Positions 24,903-33,744 are shown, counted from the first letter of the stretch. The stretch: 38,053 nucleotides of DNA from Planctomycetota bacterium (GCA_022560875.1 JADFSH010000020.1:1-38053), one strand, 5' to 3'. Made by a program: numbers and translations. The notes: generated by a model from the sequence alone, not told the origin.

Positions 24903-24933
24903 CGGTTCTTTACATCCTGATGGGCCAGAACCG
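24903..24933. repeat. 7-bp inverted repeat just upstream of the -24 element
   Basis: CGGTTCT (24903-24909) and AGAACCG (24927-24933) are perfect arms 17 bases apart, centred about 43 bases before the predicted flgB start site. It could be a repressor or helper-protein site, or a hairpin at the end of the regulator transcript. There is no T-tract. Confidence 0.4.
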
Positions 24934-24942
24934 CATCCATGC

Positions 24943-24978
24943 TGCGCAGAAAGAGCGCGGCCGCGCATTTCCTGCGCA
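24943..24978. promoter_or_regulatory. 36-bp dyad, candidate enhancer for the flagellar sigma-54 activator
   Basis: The sequence is a dyad centred at 24960.5 in which 15 of 18 position pairs are complementary. The core is GCGCGGCCGCGC (24955-24966) and the outer arms are TGCGCAG (24943-24949) and CTGCGCA (24972-24978). The centre is about 85 bp upstream of the predicted flgB start site, within the range where sigma-54 activators bind. It also begins 15 bp after the regulator's stop codon, so a terminator stem is the alternative; the lack of a T-tract argues against a simple intrinsic one. Confidence 0.55.
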
Positions 24979-24992
24979 CTGATCGCTGGCGG

Positions 24993-26444
24993 CTACAAAG
25001 ATTGTGAAACAATCTGCAAGTCTTTCCATTTCCTGAGTTTGAGTCCGAGGGTGCGGACACCGATGCCGAGGGCCTTGGCGCTTTTCTGTCGGTGTCCATG
25101 ATTGTTCTTGAGGGTGGCGATGATCACTTCACGCTCAATGTCCTCGAGTGTTTTCTCGCCATCACAGACAATGTTCGGGATGCCGGTGATCATGGATGTG
25201 TCATGCACTTCGATCATCGAGACGGGCCTGGACGTGACATCACGTGAACTCGCCGGCATGATGCCGTCACCGAGCCAAGGGGCAATCAACCCCACCCGGA
25301 TCGTTGTATCGGAAGTGAGCACTGCCGCCCGCTCACAGAGATTCTGCAGTTCGCGAACATTTCCCGGCCACCCATATCTCTCCAGAAGTCCCATCGCTTC
25401 CGGTTCGTATGTCTTCACCGGCTTGCCTTCGCGGGTAGCCACTTGATTCAGGAAGTAAGCCGCGAGCGTGGGCACATCCTCGCAATGATCCCGAAGCGGA
25501 GGTACGGAAACAGGCAACACGTTGATCCTGAAATATAAATCCTGGCGAAACGTGCCCTTGGCCACTTCCTCCGGCAGATTTCGGTTGGTGGTCGCCAAAA
25601 TGCGCACATCAACCACACGACTTGAACTCGACCCCACCCGCTCGAAGGCCCGCTCCTGAAGCACCCGCAGAAGTTTGGCCTGGATCTGCGGCGCGATTTC
25701 GCTGATTTCATCCAGCAATAACGTCCCCCCATCGGCCAATTCGAATCGCCCTTTTCGCATTTTGTCCGCCCCGGTGTAGGCGCCTTTCTCATGACCGAAC
25801 AGCTCGGATTCGAGCAGACTTGTCGATAAAGCGGCACAATTCAGGGCCAGAAACGGCATATCGGCCCGCCGCGAATGCTCATGAATCCATCGCGCCGCCA
25901 CTTCCTTGCCGGAACCTGATTCACCCGTGATGAGTACCGTACCGTGACTTTCCGCGATGCGATTCATCCGCTCAATGAGCCCGGTCATGGAGCTACTGTC
26001 GCCGATGAACTGATGCGAATGCAACCCACTTCCTTTGGCGGTGGAGTTGGTTGCACGAAGGATCTGATTTTCCTTCAGGAGCTTGCTGTGCGCGATGGCC
26101 CGCTCCACGGAGACAATCAGTTCCTCCCCTCTGAAGGGTTTCGTGATGTAGTCGTACGCTCCGCACTTCATCGCCTCGACTGCGGTCTCGATTGTGCCAT
26201 AGGCCGTCATCAGGATCACGGGAATCTGCTCGTCACGAGCACGGATCTCGGCGAGGAGTTCCACCCCGTCCATCTCCGGCATCTGCAGATCCGTGATAAC
26301 GGCATCGAAAGATCGCTGGGTGATTTTCTCGAGCGCGGCTTTGGCGCTGACTACCGACACAATGGCGTGTCCCTTCCGGGCGAGGGTGGTGGCGACACTA
26401 TCGCGCATCATTTCCTTGTCGTCCACGACCAATATCTTGCTCAT
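24993..26444 (-). CDS. Sigma-54-dependent response regulator (FlgR/FleR/NtrC type)
   Basis: 483 residues. The receiver domain is at 1-120 with the phospho-acceptor Asp52 in AVITDLQMPEMDG and the conserved TKPF Lys near 102. The AAA+ activator domain is at about 145-385: Walker A GESGSGKE (174-181), GAYTGA (221-226, a common variant of the sigma-54-contacting GAFTGA loop), GGTLLLDEI (239-247) and YGWPGNVREL (357-366). The C-terminal Fis-type helix-turn-helix is at about 452-475. It overlaps the kinase gene by four bases (ATGA) and is followed by a sigma-54 promoter before flgB, so it very likely switches on the flagellar operon. Confidence 0.94.
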   Translation of the reverse strand: MSKILVVDDKEMMRDSVATTLARKGHAIVSVVSAKAALEKITQRSFDAVITDLQMPEMDGVELLAEIRARDEQIPVILMTAYGTIETAVEAMKCGAYDYITKPFRGEELIVSVERAIAHSKLLKENQILRATNSTAKGSGLHSHQFIGDSSSMTGLIERMNRIAESHGTVLITGESGSGKEVAARWIHEHSRRADMPFLALNCAALSTSLLESELFGHEKGAYTGADKMRKGRFELADGGTLLLDEISEIAPQIQAKLLRVLQERAFERVGSSSSRVVDVRILATTNRNLPEEVAKGTFRQDLYFRINVLPVSVPPLRDHCEDVPTLAAYFLNQVATREGKPVKTYEPEAMGLLERYGWPGNVRELQNLCERAAVLTSDTTIRVGLIAPWLGDGIMPASSRDVTSRPVSMIEVHDTSMITGIPNIVCDGEKTLEDIEREVIIATLKNNHGHRQKSAKALGIGVRTLGLKLRKWKDLQIVSQSL

Positions 26445-27469
26445 GATCCGTTCTCCGATTCGATCGGCCTCGTGAATGTTTCAACGTACGCTTCGGATGC
26501 TTCGCAATCGTCCCGCTCAAGGTTCCCGGGAATCCGGTCGCAGGAGGTGGGGCGCGATTGGAGACAAAGTTCAATTCGTGTTCCGCGTGACCGGCCCGCT
26601 GACACCGCAACGTGTCCCCCGTGTGCCTCGACGATTCGATGTACGATGGCCAGCCCCAGCCCGGTGCCGGTGGCGCGAGTGGTGAAAAAAGGATTGAACA
26701 TCCTCTTCACCACATCTTCGGAAATACCCGGCCCCGTATCCTCGACCCCAAACACGATCCGCTCTCGTCGCTGGCCGTCAGGACAACGCACGCGGCGACA
26801 CACGACCGTCAGCCGCAGCTCGTTATCATCACCCTCCGAAGGCGAATCGGTCATCGCCTCCACGGCATTTCGCAGGACGTTGCCGAGCGCCTGCATCAGC
26901 AGGTTCTGATCGGCTTGAAGATCAAACACCTCATTTGTTTCCCGGATCACCGTTACGCCGCTGCGGGTAATGATCGCCTCGCAATGTTCTAAAGCCCGAT
27001 CGAGAAGCTCGTCGGTGTTCAGCGGCTGAAGGTTGATGGTAAAATCCCGGGCGAAAAGCAGTACGTCACGGACGATCGCATCGAGACTGCCCACGGCGCG
27101 GTCGATCTTCCGGCAGATTTCCAACTGTTTCGGCTCTTCCCGCACGTCTTCGGCTAGCATTTGCACATACAACTGGATCGATCCGAGAGGATTGCGTATT
27201 TCATGGGCAATACCCGCAGCCATGCCGCCGAGCGCGGCGAGAGATCGCGACCGACGCAGTTGCACACCGGCCTCCGCCAATTCATGCTGAAGTCGGGCCA
27301 CTTCGCCCTGGAGTATCTGGTGCGTGTCCTGAAGCTGCTTGGAAGTTTCAGTGACGGTCTGCATGAGATCCTTCAGATCGTCAATGCCGAGAATTTGCGG
27401 CCCCGCTGGCGAGGTTTCTGCCCGCGGTTCCGCAGATCGATCAAAATGGTTCGTTACTACTACGGTCAT
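26441..27469 (-). CDS. Soluble sensor histidine kinase, cognate of the sigma-54 regulator
   Basis: 342 residues, no membrane segment. An N-terminal coiled coil (about 30-78) leads into the H-box AAGIAHEIRNPLGSIQL, with phospho-acceptor His89. The N-box is GNVLRNAVEAM, the G1 box DTGPGI, the F-box MFNPFFTT and the G2 box GTGLGLAI. No PAS or GAF domain is visible, so the signal could come through protein contacts with the export apparatus, as proposed for FlgS in epsilonproteobacteria. A short extension of about 45 residues follows the catalytic domain. AAGGA lies five bases before the ATG. The gene starts 2 bp after flgN ends. Confidence 0.93.
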   Translation of the reverse strand: MTVVVTNHFDRSAEPRAETSPAGPQILGIDDLKDLMQTVTETSKQLQDTHQILQGEVARLQHELAEAGVQLRRSRSLAALGGMAAGIAHEIRNPLGSIQLYVQMLAEDVREEPKQLEICRKIDRAVGSLDAIVRDVLLFARDFTINLQPLNTDELLDRALEHCEAIITRSGVTVIRETNEVFDLQADQNLLMQALGNVLRNAVEAMTDSPSEGDDNELRLTVVCRRVRCPDGQRRERIVFGVEDTGPGISEDVVKRMFNPFFTTRATGTGLGLAIVHRIVEAHGGHVAVSAGRSRGTRIELCLQSRPTSCDRIPGNLERDDCEASEAYVETFTRPIESENGS

Positions 27470-27471
27470 CG

Positions 27472-27942
27472 TTATCCTTGCGTGTCCGCAAATTGGCTCC
27501 CCACAAAACTGGCGCCGCGATATGCGTTTCGTGCCTTCTGCGCCACTCCGGTTGACGCCAGTTCCTCTTGCACTTGCCCCTTGGCATCCTCAAGCGCCCT
27601 GCGATCCTCATCATCCTTGGCCATCACCCGATTGAGGGTGGTGCCGATGTCATCGATGAGCGACTGGATGCGCTCTCGAGTTTGGGAATCGAGTTCGCGG
27701 AGTTGATCCACCCGGCCTTCGGTCAGGCGGGTCAACTCACCCTGCATGAGCGTAAACTCATCGATGAGCTTCTGTCGTTGTGAAAGAAGGCCTAGAAGCG
27801 GATCGGTGCTTTTCGACTCGATCAACTGTCCCTGGTATTTCGCCAGATCAAGGAGCTTGCCCACAACCTTTTCCTGGCGCAGGAGAAGTTCGATCAGAGA
27901 ATCGGGCCAGGTTTGAGTTTGTTCTTGCGGTGAGTCGGACAT
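27472..27942 (-). CDS. flgN: FlgN-like flagellar export chaperone
   Basis: 156 residues from the ATG at 27942, chosen because AAGGGA lies five bases upstream (an in-frame TTG at 27960 is the alternative). The protein is all-helical with the pattern of FlgN: LLRQEKVVGKLLDLAKYQGQ followed by LLSQRQKLIDEFTLMQGELT. The C-terminal tail has AYRGA and ends in a short flexible region, typical for substrate-binding tails. FlgN chaperones hook-filament junction proteins FlgK and FlgL, which are not in this window. Family conservation is low, so the call relies also on the flagellar context. Confidence 0.75.
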   Translation of the reverse strand: MSDSPQEQTQTWPDSLIELLLRQEKVVGKLLDLAKYQGQLIESKSTDPLLGLLSQRQKLIDEFTLMQGELTRLTEGRVDQLRELDSQTRERIQSLIDDIGTTLNRVMAKDDEDRRALEDAKGQVQEELASTGVAQKARNAYRGASFVGSQFADTQG

Positions 27943-27975
27943 CCGTGTCCCTTTTTCCAAAGCGAAATAATCCTA

Positions 27976-30510
27976 TCATGATCCTACGGGAAGAGCGCTG
28001 ACGGTCTTTTTCGGCGCGACCGGACTGTTCTCCAACCAGCGTTCCCACGCCTCGCGGTCCATCAGCGAATCGGGCGCTGAAAAAATCTCATCGGGCAATT
28101 GTTCCAGCCTGACCAGTGCCCGACGATGGGCGGTTTGCGCGCGTTCCTTCATGCCCAGTTCATTGTAGGAGTTGACGATCTGGACCAGGGCGTACATCGA
28201 TGAATGGTGTACCCTGTATTTGCGCGCGGAATAATCATAAAGCTGTATCGCCAGTTCAAAATCGCCGATCTGAAACGCACAGTCCCCCCGGTACAAATAG
28301 GCGCGACGCAACATATCCCTCTCAAGTCGATTCTGGCGCTTCTGATCAATCTGCTCGAAGGCGTCACACAGCGCCGTGTAATGCGTGATCGCCATTTGAA
28401 AATGGCTGCGTCGTCTTTCCTCCATTCGATTTCGTTCCGACGGAGGAATTCGAGCCTCTTCTTCAAGTTTTTTCGAGATTTGGATGGCTCTGCCCCGATA
28501 GCTGTCGGCAATCAGATACCTGACTGTCTTGCGTTTGTCGTCATCCGGATACCGCTGCATCATCTCATTGAGATGCTTGATCGCCTCCGTAAACCGACCG
28601 GTGTCGTGGTACAGATTGCTGATCTCCAACAGAGCATCCCTGAACTCCATCGCATTCGGATCAAGGAATCGCTGTCCTGAAATCACCTGGAGGAGCTGCT
28701 GCTCCGCTTCGGAGAATCGCTTGAGCACAAAGTAGCAGCGGGCCAGGGGAACAAAGCTCGCAGAGGCGAACCGGCTGCGAGGATGATTTGCAATCACCGT
28801 CTCGTAATTCTGAGAGGCCGCTTCGTATTCAAGTTGAGCGTGATGCGCCTGGGCCAGTCGGAAAATCACTTCCGCCCGACGTGGATCGCTCGTGGAGCGC
28901 GCCCCGATATACTCGTTGAAATGCTGAATGGCCAAATCCTGCCATCCGCCGAGATCGTAGGCGTCGGCACCTAACCAGAGCGATTCGGACCATTCGTTAT
29001 CCGCATCAGGAAGCATCGCCACGGAGCGGGCGTGGCGAATGTAATAGTCCCCGGAGCGACGAAAATGATCATTGGCCTCGCGGCTGAGATTGAGATCGAT
29101 GATCAGATCGCCATTCTCGTCGCGACGGTCTTCGGAAAATGACGCTGAAATGGTAACATCCGACAGCGCCCGGCTGGTTGAGGCCACACGAAGCAGAATG
29201 CTGGAGGGAACCTCAAAGGCATCAAAGAACTGCTCGGCAATCTCCGCATACTCCAGGGCGAGTGGCAACTGCCTCGAAGCCAGGGCGGCATCATGGCGGT
29301 CCCGAAGGCTTTCGGCAATCCTTGCCTTGTTGACATCGCGCCGGGGCTGGGTAAGACTCAACTGCTTACGTAGTTCCTGATAATCAGCCTGACTTCCCTT
29401 ATGATCGCCGAGCACACTCCGCACTTCCGCCCGCCCCAGCAGGCCGGGCAAATAGCTCCTGGTGCTGATGAATTCGCGGACAACCCTATCGAAGTGCTCG
29501 TACGCATCTTCGTAATTGGTTTCCACGAAGGCAATCTTTCCGAGCAGGGTCAGAACGTCGCCTCTGGCCGGATGATGTTCGTCGAGCCACGAGAGTGCCT
29601 GGCGTAATTGATATTTCGATGTATCATACTCACCGAGGTCGTAGTAGCCTCGTCCAAGGAGTGTGTAGAGAGAGCCGTAGTTGACCTTGCCGTCATTCCC
29701 GGCAGCCTGCTCCAGACGCCGGATATCAACGAGCAGATGATCGATGGCCTTGCGTGTATCTCCCGCCTCAAGACGCAGAGCGGCTTTTTGCACGACAGCC
29801 CAGGCATGATCCACGATCGACAATCGCGGGTCGGTCTGATACTTCGTAATCATCTGCAACATCTCATCTTCTGAAACGCCAGGGGTAATCAGGCTGTATT
29901 CGATCAGCATTCTGAATACCCGATTTCGACGCTCGCGGGTTTCGTCCGTCCCTGATACGAGGTCCAAGGCGTCGAGCTGCGCGAGTCGATCACGGGTCTC
30001 TTCGATTTTGCCAAGCTTCAACAGCGTCTCCGCCCAGCGCTCAATCCGGGCCGGCGCCATGATCAACCCAAAATCAATGGCCTTCGCGTACTGCCCGTCA
30101 ATTCGCTGGTAATTCGCGATATCCTCTTGTCGCTGCTCCTTTTGCGCGAAATAGACCCAGTCCGCCACCGCCGCATGAAATCTGGCAAGGTGATGCTTCG
30201 ATGCCTCACCAAGCGTGGGCTCGATGACATCGCGCAACATCGACATCGCCGCCGGAAGCTGGTTGGTAGCGATCAACTGATCGACCCGGTCCAGGGCAGC
30301 GGTGAAGTCGTTCTTCGGCTTTTTCTGGACCGTCATCAGGACGCCGCTGAGGATCAGCAGGGAGCAGAGAACGATTGTGGGCACCTGCCAGAGATTGCTC
30401 CACGATCTCCATTCAGCCCGATCGCTCGCGCCGCCCTCGAATGGTGGGGTTACATCTTGTTCCACACTCGCCTCCAGCGAGTGCTGGTCTGTCGTCTGAT
30501 CGTCAGGCAC
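27976..30510 (-). CDS. Large membrane-anchored TPR protein at the head of the flagellar regulatory operon
   Basis: 844 residues from the GTG at 30510, which has AGAGGA six bases upstream; the in-frame TTG at 30525 is the alternative. After an acidic N-terminus of about 40 residues there is one transmembrane segment (WQVPTIVLCSLLILSGVLMT). The remainder is a long array of TPR and TPR-like helical pairs. Clear units include YTLLGRGYYDLGEYDTSKYQ, VIFRLAQAHHAQLEYEAASQ and LYRGDCAFQIGDFELAIQLY. Sequence repeats resemble YbgF/outer-membrane assembly TPRs in style, but no specific orthologue is recognised. The next gene, flgN, is 33 bp downstream, then kinase and regulator, so it probably belongs to that transcript and may serve motility. 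Confidence 0.85.
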   Translation of the reverse strand: MPDDQTTDQHSLEASVEQDVTPPFEGGASDRAEWRSWSNLWQVPTIVLCSLLILSGVLMTVQKKPKNDFTAALDRVDQLIATNQLPAAMSMLRDVIEPTLGEASKHHLARFHAAVADWVYFAQKEQRQEDIANYQRIDGQYAKAIDFGLIMAPARIERWAETLLKLGKIEETRDRLAQLDALDLVSGTDETRERRNRVFRMLIEYSLITPGVSEDEMLQMITKYQTDPRLSIVDHAWAVVQKAALRLEAGDTRKAIDHLLVDIRRLEQAAGNDGKVNYGSLYTLLGRGYYDLGEYDTSKYQLRQALSWLDEHHPARGDVLTLLGKIAFVETNYEDAYEHFDRVVREFISTRSYLPGLLGRAEVRSVLGDHKGSQADYQELRKQLSLTQPRRDVNKARIAESLRDRHDAALASRQLPLALEYAEIAEQFFDAFEVPSSILLRVASTSRALSDVTISASFSEDRRDENGDLIIDLNLSREANDHFRRSGDYYIRHARSVAMLPDADNEWSESLWLGADAYDLGGWQDLAIQHFNEYIGARSTSDPRRAEVIFRLAQAHHAQLEYEAASQNYETVIANHPRSRFASASFVPLARCYFVLKRFSEAEQQLLQVISGQRFLDPNAMEFRDALLEISNLYHDTGRFTEAIKHLNEMMQRYPDDDKRKTVRYLIADSYRGRAIQISKKLEEEARIPPSERNRMEERRRSHFQMAITHYTALCDAFEQIDQKRQNRLERDMLRRAYLYRGDCAFQIGDFELAIQLYDYSARKYRVHHSSMYALVQIVNSYNELGMKERAQTAHRRALVRLEQLPDEIFSAPDSLMDREAWERWLENSPVAPKKTVSALPVGS

Positions 30511-30648
30511 ACGAGATCCTCTCAACCCTTCGACCGGGGATCAACCCGATCAAAAAGACGATCCAAAATGCGGTGACTCCATTCACCGCGCATCAGCTTA
30601 TCGGTCGCGCTCTGGCCGGAACTTCAGCATTCTTCCCCCATGCGGCAT

Positions 30649-30677
30649 GTGATAGAAAGGCTATTTTCTGAGGTAAA
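30649..30677 (-). promoter_or_regulatory. Weak sigma-70-type promoter candidate for the TPR-flgN-kinase-regulator operon
   Basis: TTTACC and TATCAC are 17 bases apart on the minus strand, each matching 4 of 6 consensus bases. They lie in the 169-bp gap before the TPR gene, about 140 bases upstream of its start. I see no better candidate in that gap. Confidence 0.25.
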
Positions 30678-30679
30678 AA

Positions 30680-32254
30680 TTAATGTTTTTCGCCCTCCTG
30701 CTTCTCGATGACCACCACGGTATGACTCTTCATTTCAGGTATCCCCTGCAGGTAGGGATTCCGAATCATCAGCAGCCCAAGAGGTGGTATGAGAAGGATC
30801 ACAAGTTTCAGCATATTGCGGATTACTATCTGCTTCACACCCGGTCGTCCCCCCTCGCTGGTGATCACCCGAGCACCGAGGATCGCCTTCCCCAGAGTAG
30901 TGGCCTTCCACAATTCTCCCAGCAGGCTATGGGTCATGGTCAGGCCGAGCATCATCCCGAAGGCCATCACCTGGCTCGGATCACTCGCAAACAGTGGATG
31001 GAAGATCAGATCCAGAGGTGATCTCTCCAGAACCAGCATGGTGAGAATGCCTCCGGGGGCAAAATCGAAGAGAAGTGCCGTCATGCGAAGCCCGAGGGGC
31101 AGCACCATCGTGTTCGCGGGCAGCGTCACCGGCTTGCTCTGACCCGGCTTCACCACCACCACGATGAAGATCACGAGACCGACAAATAACACGGTGATCA
31201 ATGACTGCCAGATCGCTCGAGGGGGAATGGGTTGGATCACAAGCGTCTCTTCCCGGCCAAGCCGACCCGAGATCACGGAGATCCGCGTCATGCTCGTCTC
31301 CCCCGGGGAAGACTGGACCAAACGTCGCAAGCCATCACGCATGCCAACCAGGGCCCAGGGTTCACCGGGAATTGAAAAACTGGCAATCGTGTCCATGCGC
31401 GTGTTTGAAAGCGTGGAGATCGTCACCTCATCAGTCCCATCCCTCTGCTGGACCACCACCAGATGTTCTTTGACCCGAAGCAGGTCGATGATCTGTCGGG
31501 AATCGATCTCCGGATGCCATACCCGCCAGTTTCCATCAGAATCACGAATTGCCAGATCGGTACGATCCAAAAGCTGTTGACTGACACTCAAAAGAACAAG
31601 CGACTTGCCATCGCGATCGCCGGACAAGAGAAAACTCTTCTTTTCCATGTCAAACTCGTTGGGCAGATCAATCTCAACCCACTCATTACCCCGTAGCTGT
31701 AGCAGAATCGGGGCTTGCAGGGTGGGAGATGAAGCAAGGGAGGACGGACCAGCTTCGATTTTCACCCCCGCCCGCTGATAGGGAAGCAACAGGGCCATCG
31801 GCCCGCGGGGCGTACCGATGAAATCGGCCAGTCGCCCCTCACTGGGAAGGGAATGCACTTTGGTCAGATGATCGGGGGGAGACTGCTCATAGATGCCCAC
31901 CGAATCGTTCATTCGGGCCTGGATAACGTAGACCTCGCGACGAATCTCGCGGCCACTGGAGGCTCGGTGGTGAAACACCAGCCAAAGATGATCATCCCAG
32001 GAGCCAACCATGACCGGAACTTCCGGCAGCTTCTGGAAACGCTGGAAGTACGGCCCCTGGAGGATCTGAGCATGATGAAAGAGTTGGTACCCGTCGTCCT
32101 TCTGAGTCGATCCGGTGATGAACCAGAGTTGCGTGTCGCTGGATGCCGCGAGCAGGGCTTGCTCAGTCTTTGATTGTCCAGTGGCAGGCTGCGATGTGGC
32201 AATCATGGCCAGCCAGACCAGCAAGACTATCTTCACTTCGGAACGTCTGTACAT
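30680..32254 (-). CDS. RDD-family membrane protein with large extracytoplasmic domain
   Basis: 524 residues. There is a signal peptide at 1-27 (IVLLVWLAMIATSQPATGQ). A beta-rich domain of about 310 residues follows, with recurring W and short strand motifs such as DTQLWFITGS, DDHLWLVFHH and GDRDGKSLVLLSVS, suggestive of a beta-propeller. A transmembrane helix lies near 345-365 (SLITVLFVGLVIFIVVVV), then a C-terminal RDD domain: LGLRMTALLFDF, three hydrophobic segments and TTLGKAILGARVIT. RDD proteins are poorly defined; some act in transport. It follows the lipoprotein gene by 27 bp on the same strand. Confidence 0.8.
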   Translation of the reverse strand: MYRRSEVKIVLLVWLAMIATSQPATGQSKTEQALLAASSDTQLWFITGSTQKDDGYQLFHHAQILQGPYFQRFQKLPEVPVMVGSWDDHLWLVFHHRASSGREIRREVYVIQARMNDSVGIYEQSPPDHLTKVHSLPSEGRLADFIGTPRGPMALLLPYQRAGVKIEAGPSSLASSPTLQAPILLQLRGNEWVEIDLPNEFDMEKKSFLLSGDRDGKSLVLLSVSQQLLDRTDLAIRDSDGNWRVWHPEIDSRQIIDLLRVKEHLVVVQQRDGTDEVTISTLSNTRMDTIASFSIPGEPWALVGMRDGLRRLVQSSPGETSMTRISVISGRLGREETLVIQPIPPRAIWQSLITVLFVGLVIFIVVVVKPGQSKPVTLPANTMVLPLGLRMTALLFDFAPGGILTMLVLERSPLDLIFHPLFASDPSQVMAFGMMLGLTMTHSLLGELWKATTLGKAILGARVITSEGGRPGVKQIVIRNMLKLVILLIPPLGLLMIRNPYLQGIPEMKSHTVVVIEKQEGEKH

Positions 32255-32281
32255 GGCCGGATGATACTCCAGTCCTCCGAT

Positions 32282-33220
32282 TTAATGATCTTGACCACTG
32301 TTCTGATTCGGCGATCCATCATCCACCCGATCTGGCCCGAGTGCCCGAATGAGGCGATCGAGGTCGAAGACACGATCGAAGGGCTGGTCTGCCACTTGGC
32401 CGGTCATTTCATTGAGATGAATCTTCGCAAACCCGCCCCCTTCCTCATCCACCACGTCGATCCACATGGGACTGCGCGGGAACGAGAGGAGTGAAATGCC
32501 GGGCAATGACACGGAAGCATACTTGCTCAGGGTGCTGTAGATCAGGAGTTCTCCGTCCGACGAGCGTAATTCGATGCGTTGAGGAAGCAGGGAATCGATA
32601 TCAAAGACGATTCTGGTATTACCTTTTTCACCCAGCCCTTCGATCGACCATCCGTCTTGCTCTGGGTCAAACACCACGACGTGATCGCTTTGGCCGGGAT
32701 CAGGCAGCGGTCGCAGCCCCATCAACTCCAGGAGCGATTCCGGCTGAATCCCAAAGAAAGTCACCGCCTCCTCTCCCCGTTCCCCCTGATCCCCCCGAGC
32801 ATCCTTCCGCTCACGAATAATCGCCGTCTTATTATTCTTGTCCAGAAGATTAAAGACCCAGAACCGACGCTCATCCGAACCGGCCCAGAAAAAGACTTCG
32901 CCCAGCTTATCCACACGTATTGCCGACAAATCGGGCAGCTCAAACCACATTTCCACATCAACCTGCGGCTCGGAGTGAACACCCCGCCCATCCTCCCACC
33001 GAAGCTCCAGGACGCCGTACGAATAGGTTTTCTGAAGCTGACTCACGCGATGATTGTTCAGCTCGGCGATCTCGGCATAGGTCGGCGGATCTGTTGGAGG
33101 GGAGGAATGATCGACTGTCGGAGTGGACTCGCACCCCACCCAGAAAAGTACCCAGATAATGATCGGGATGGCAGAATGCCTCGTCTTGCACCGGCGAAAT
33201 GAAGCGAAAGACCCGTTCAC
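32282..33220 (-). CDS. Lipoprotein with possible LolA/LolB-like fold
   Basis: 312 residues with a GTG start that overlaps the preceding stop as GTGA. A hydrophobic stretch at about 18-29 (IPIIIWVLFWVGC) ends in a putative lipobox Cys, followed by a Ser/Pro/Thr linker. The mature part is beta-rich: VLELRWEDGRG, VDVEMWFELPDLSAIRVDKL, a WAGSDERRFWVFNL strand and RIVFDIDSLLPQRIEL. This succession resembles the half-barrel of outer-membrane lipoprotein-sorting proteins. The resemblance is remote and the lipobox has Trp at the -3 position, so both localisation and fold are tentative. It sits between the small conserved gene and the RDD gene. Confidence 0.75.
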   Translation of the reverse strand: MNGSFASFRRCKTRHSAIPIIIWVLFWVGCESTPTVDHSSPPTDPPTYAEIAELNNHRVSQLQKTYSYGVLELRWEDGRGVHSEPQVDVEMWFELPDLSAIRVDKLGEVFFWAGSDERRFWVFNLLDKNNKTAIIRERKDARGDQGERGEEAVTFFGIQPESLLELMGLRPLPDPGQSDHVVVFDPEQDGWSIEGLGEKGNTRIVFDIDSLLPQRIELRSSDGELLIYSTLSKYASVSLPGISLLSFPRSPMWIDVVDEEGGGFAKIHLNEMTGQVADQPFDRVFDLDRLIRALGPDRVDDGSPNQNSGQDH

Positions 33221-33744
33221 AGTTCGCTCTGAAGTATCTCGCTGAGCTGCTCGGTCAGATCACGAACATCATCGTCCGAGAGCTGCGGATTGATCACTTC
33301 GATCGGCGGATCGTCAGGCTCGGCTCCCTTGTGCCGCATCAACCATCGTTCGGCTCGATCCCCTTCGACTGCCTGTCTCCCTACGAATTTCAAGTAACGT
33401 TTTCGCATCAGAATCAGTGCCAGTACGAATCGAAACGAGATGCGCTGCGGACGTTCATCGTTCGCTAACCGCTCGAAGAGATCGCGCAGAACCTCATCGT
33501 CAACCAGTCCGCCACGGCGGTCATTCGGCTGGGGCACAATCGCCTTCCAGTAGCTGAACAGACCCTCGGGTCGCACGCCGTCTTCCCAGGCTTCCAGCGA
33601 ATAATCCCTCCGGACAAGGCTGTCATCCTCGGGATTTTCGCAAAGGGTGGCGATGCAGACGGCGCCCGGCGGGAGAAGCTGGTCGGTGGCGGCACACTGG
33701 CCGGTCGGCCGGGAGATGTGGTATTCGGAACCGAATCGAGACAT
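33217..33744 (-). CDS. Conserved hypothetical protein with three N-terminal cysteines
   Basis: 175 residues from the ATG at 33744. The N-terminus SRFGSEYHISRPTGQCAATD, a second Cys in PGAVCIATL and a third in LCENPED suggest a small metal-binding or zinc-ribbon-like fold. The middle, DDEVLRDLFERLANDERPQR, and the basic helix FVLALILMRKRYLKFVGRQ are likely helical. The end has ISPxL-like VINPQLSDDDVRDLTEQL. I recall similar proteins only in planctomycetes, where no function is known. The frame stays open well upstream (to 34560), but that stretch overlaps cdaA on the other strand and looks non-coding; this start is a judgement. The stop overlaps the lipoprotein start. Confidence 0.7.
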   Translation of the reverse strand: MSRFGSEYHISRPTGQCAATDQLLPPGAVCIATLCENPEDDSLVRRDYSLEAWEDGVRPEGLFSYWKAIVPQPNDRRGGLVDDEVLRDLFERLANDERPQRISFRFVLALILMRKRYLKFVGRQAVEGDRAERWLMRHKGAEPDDPPIEVINPQLSDDDVRDLTEQLSEILQSEL

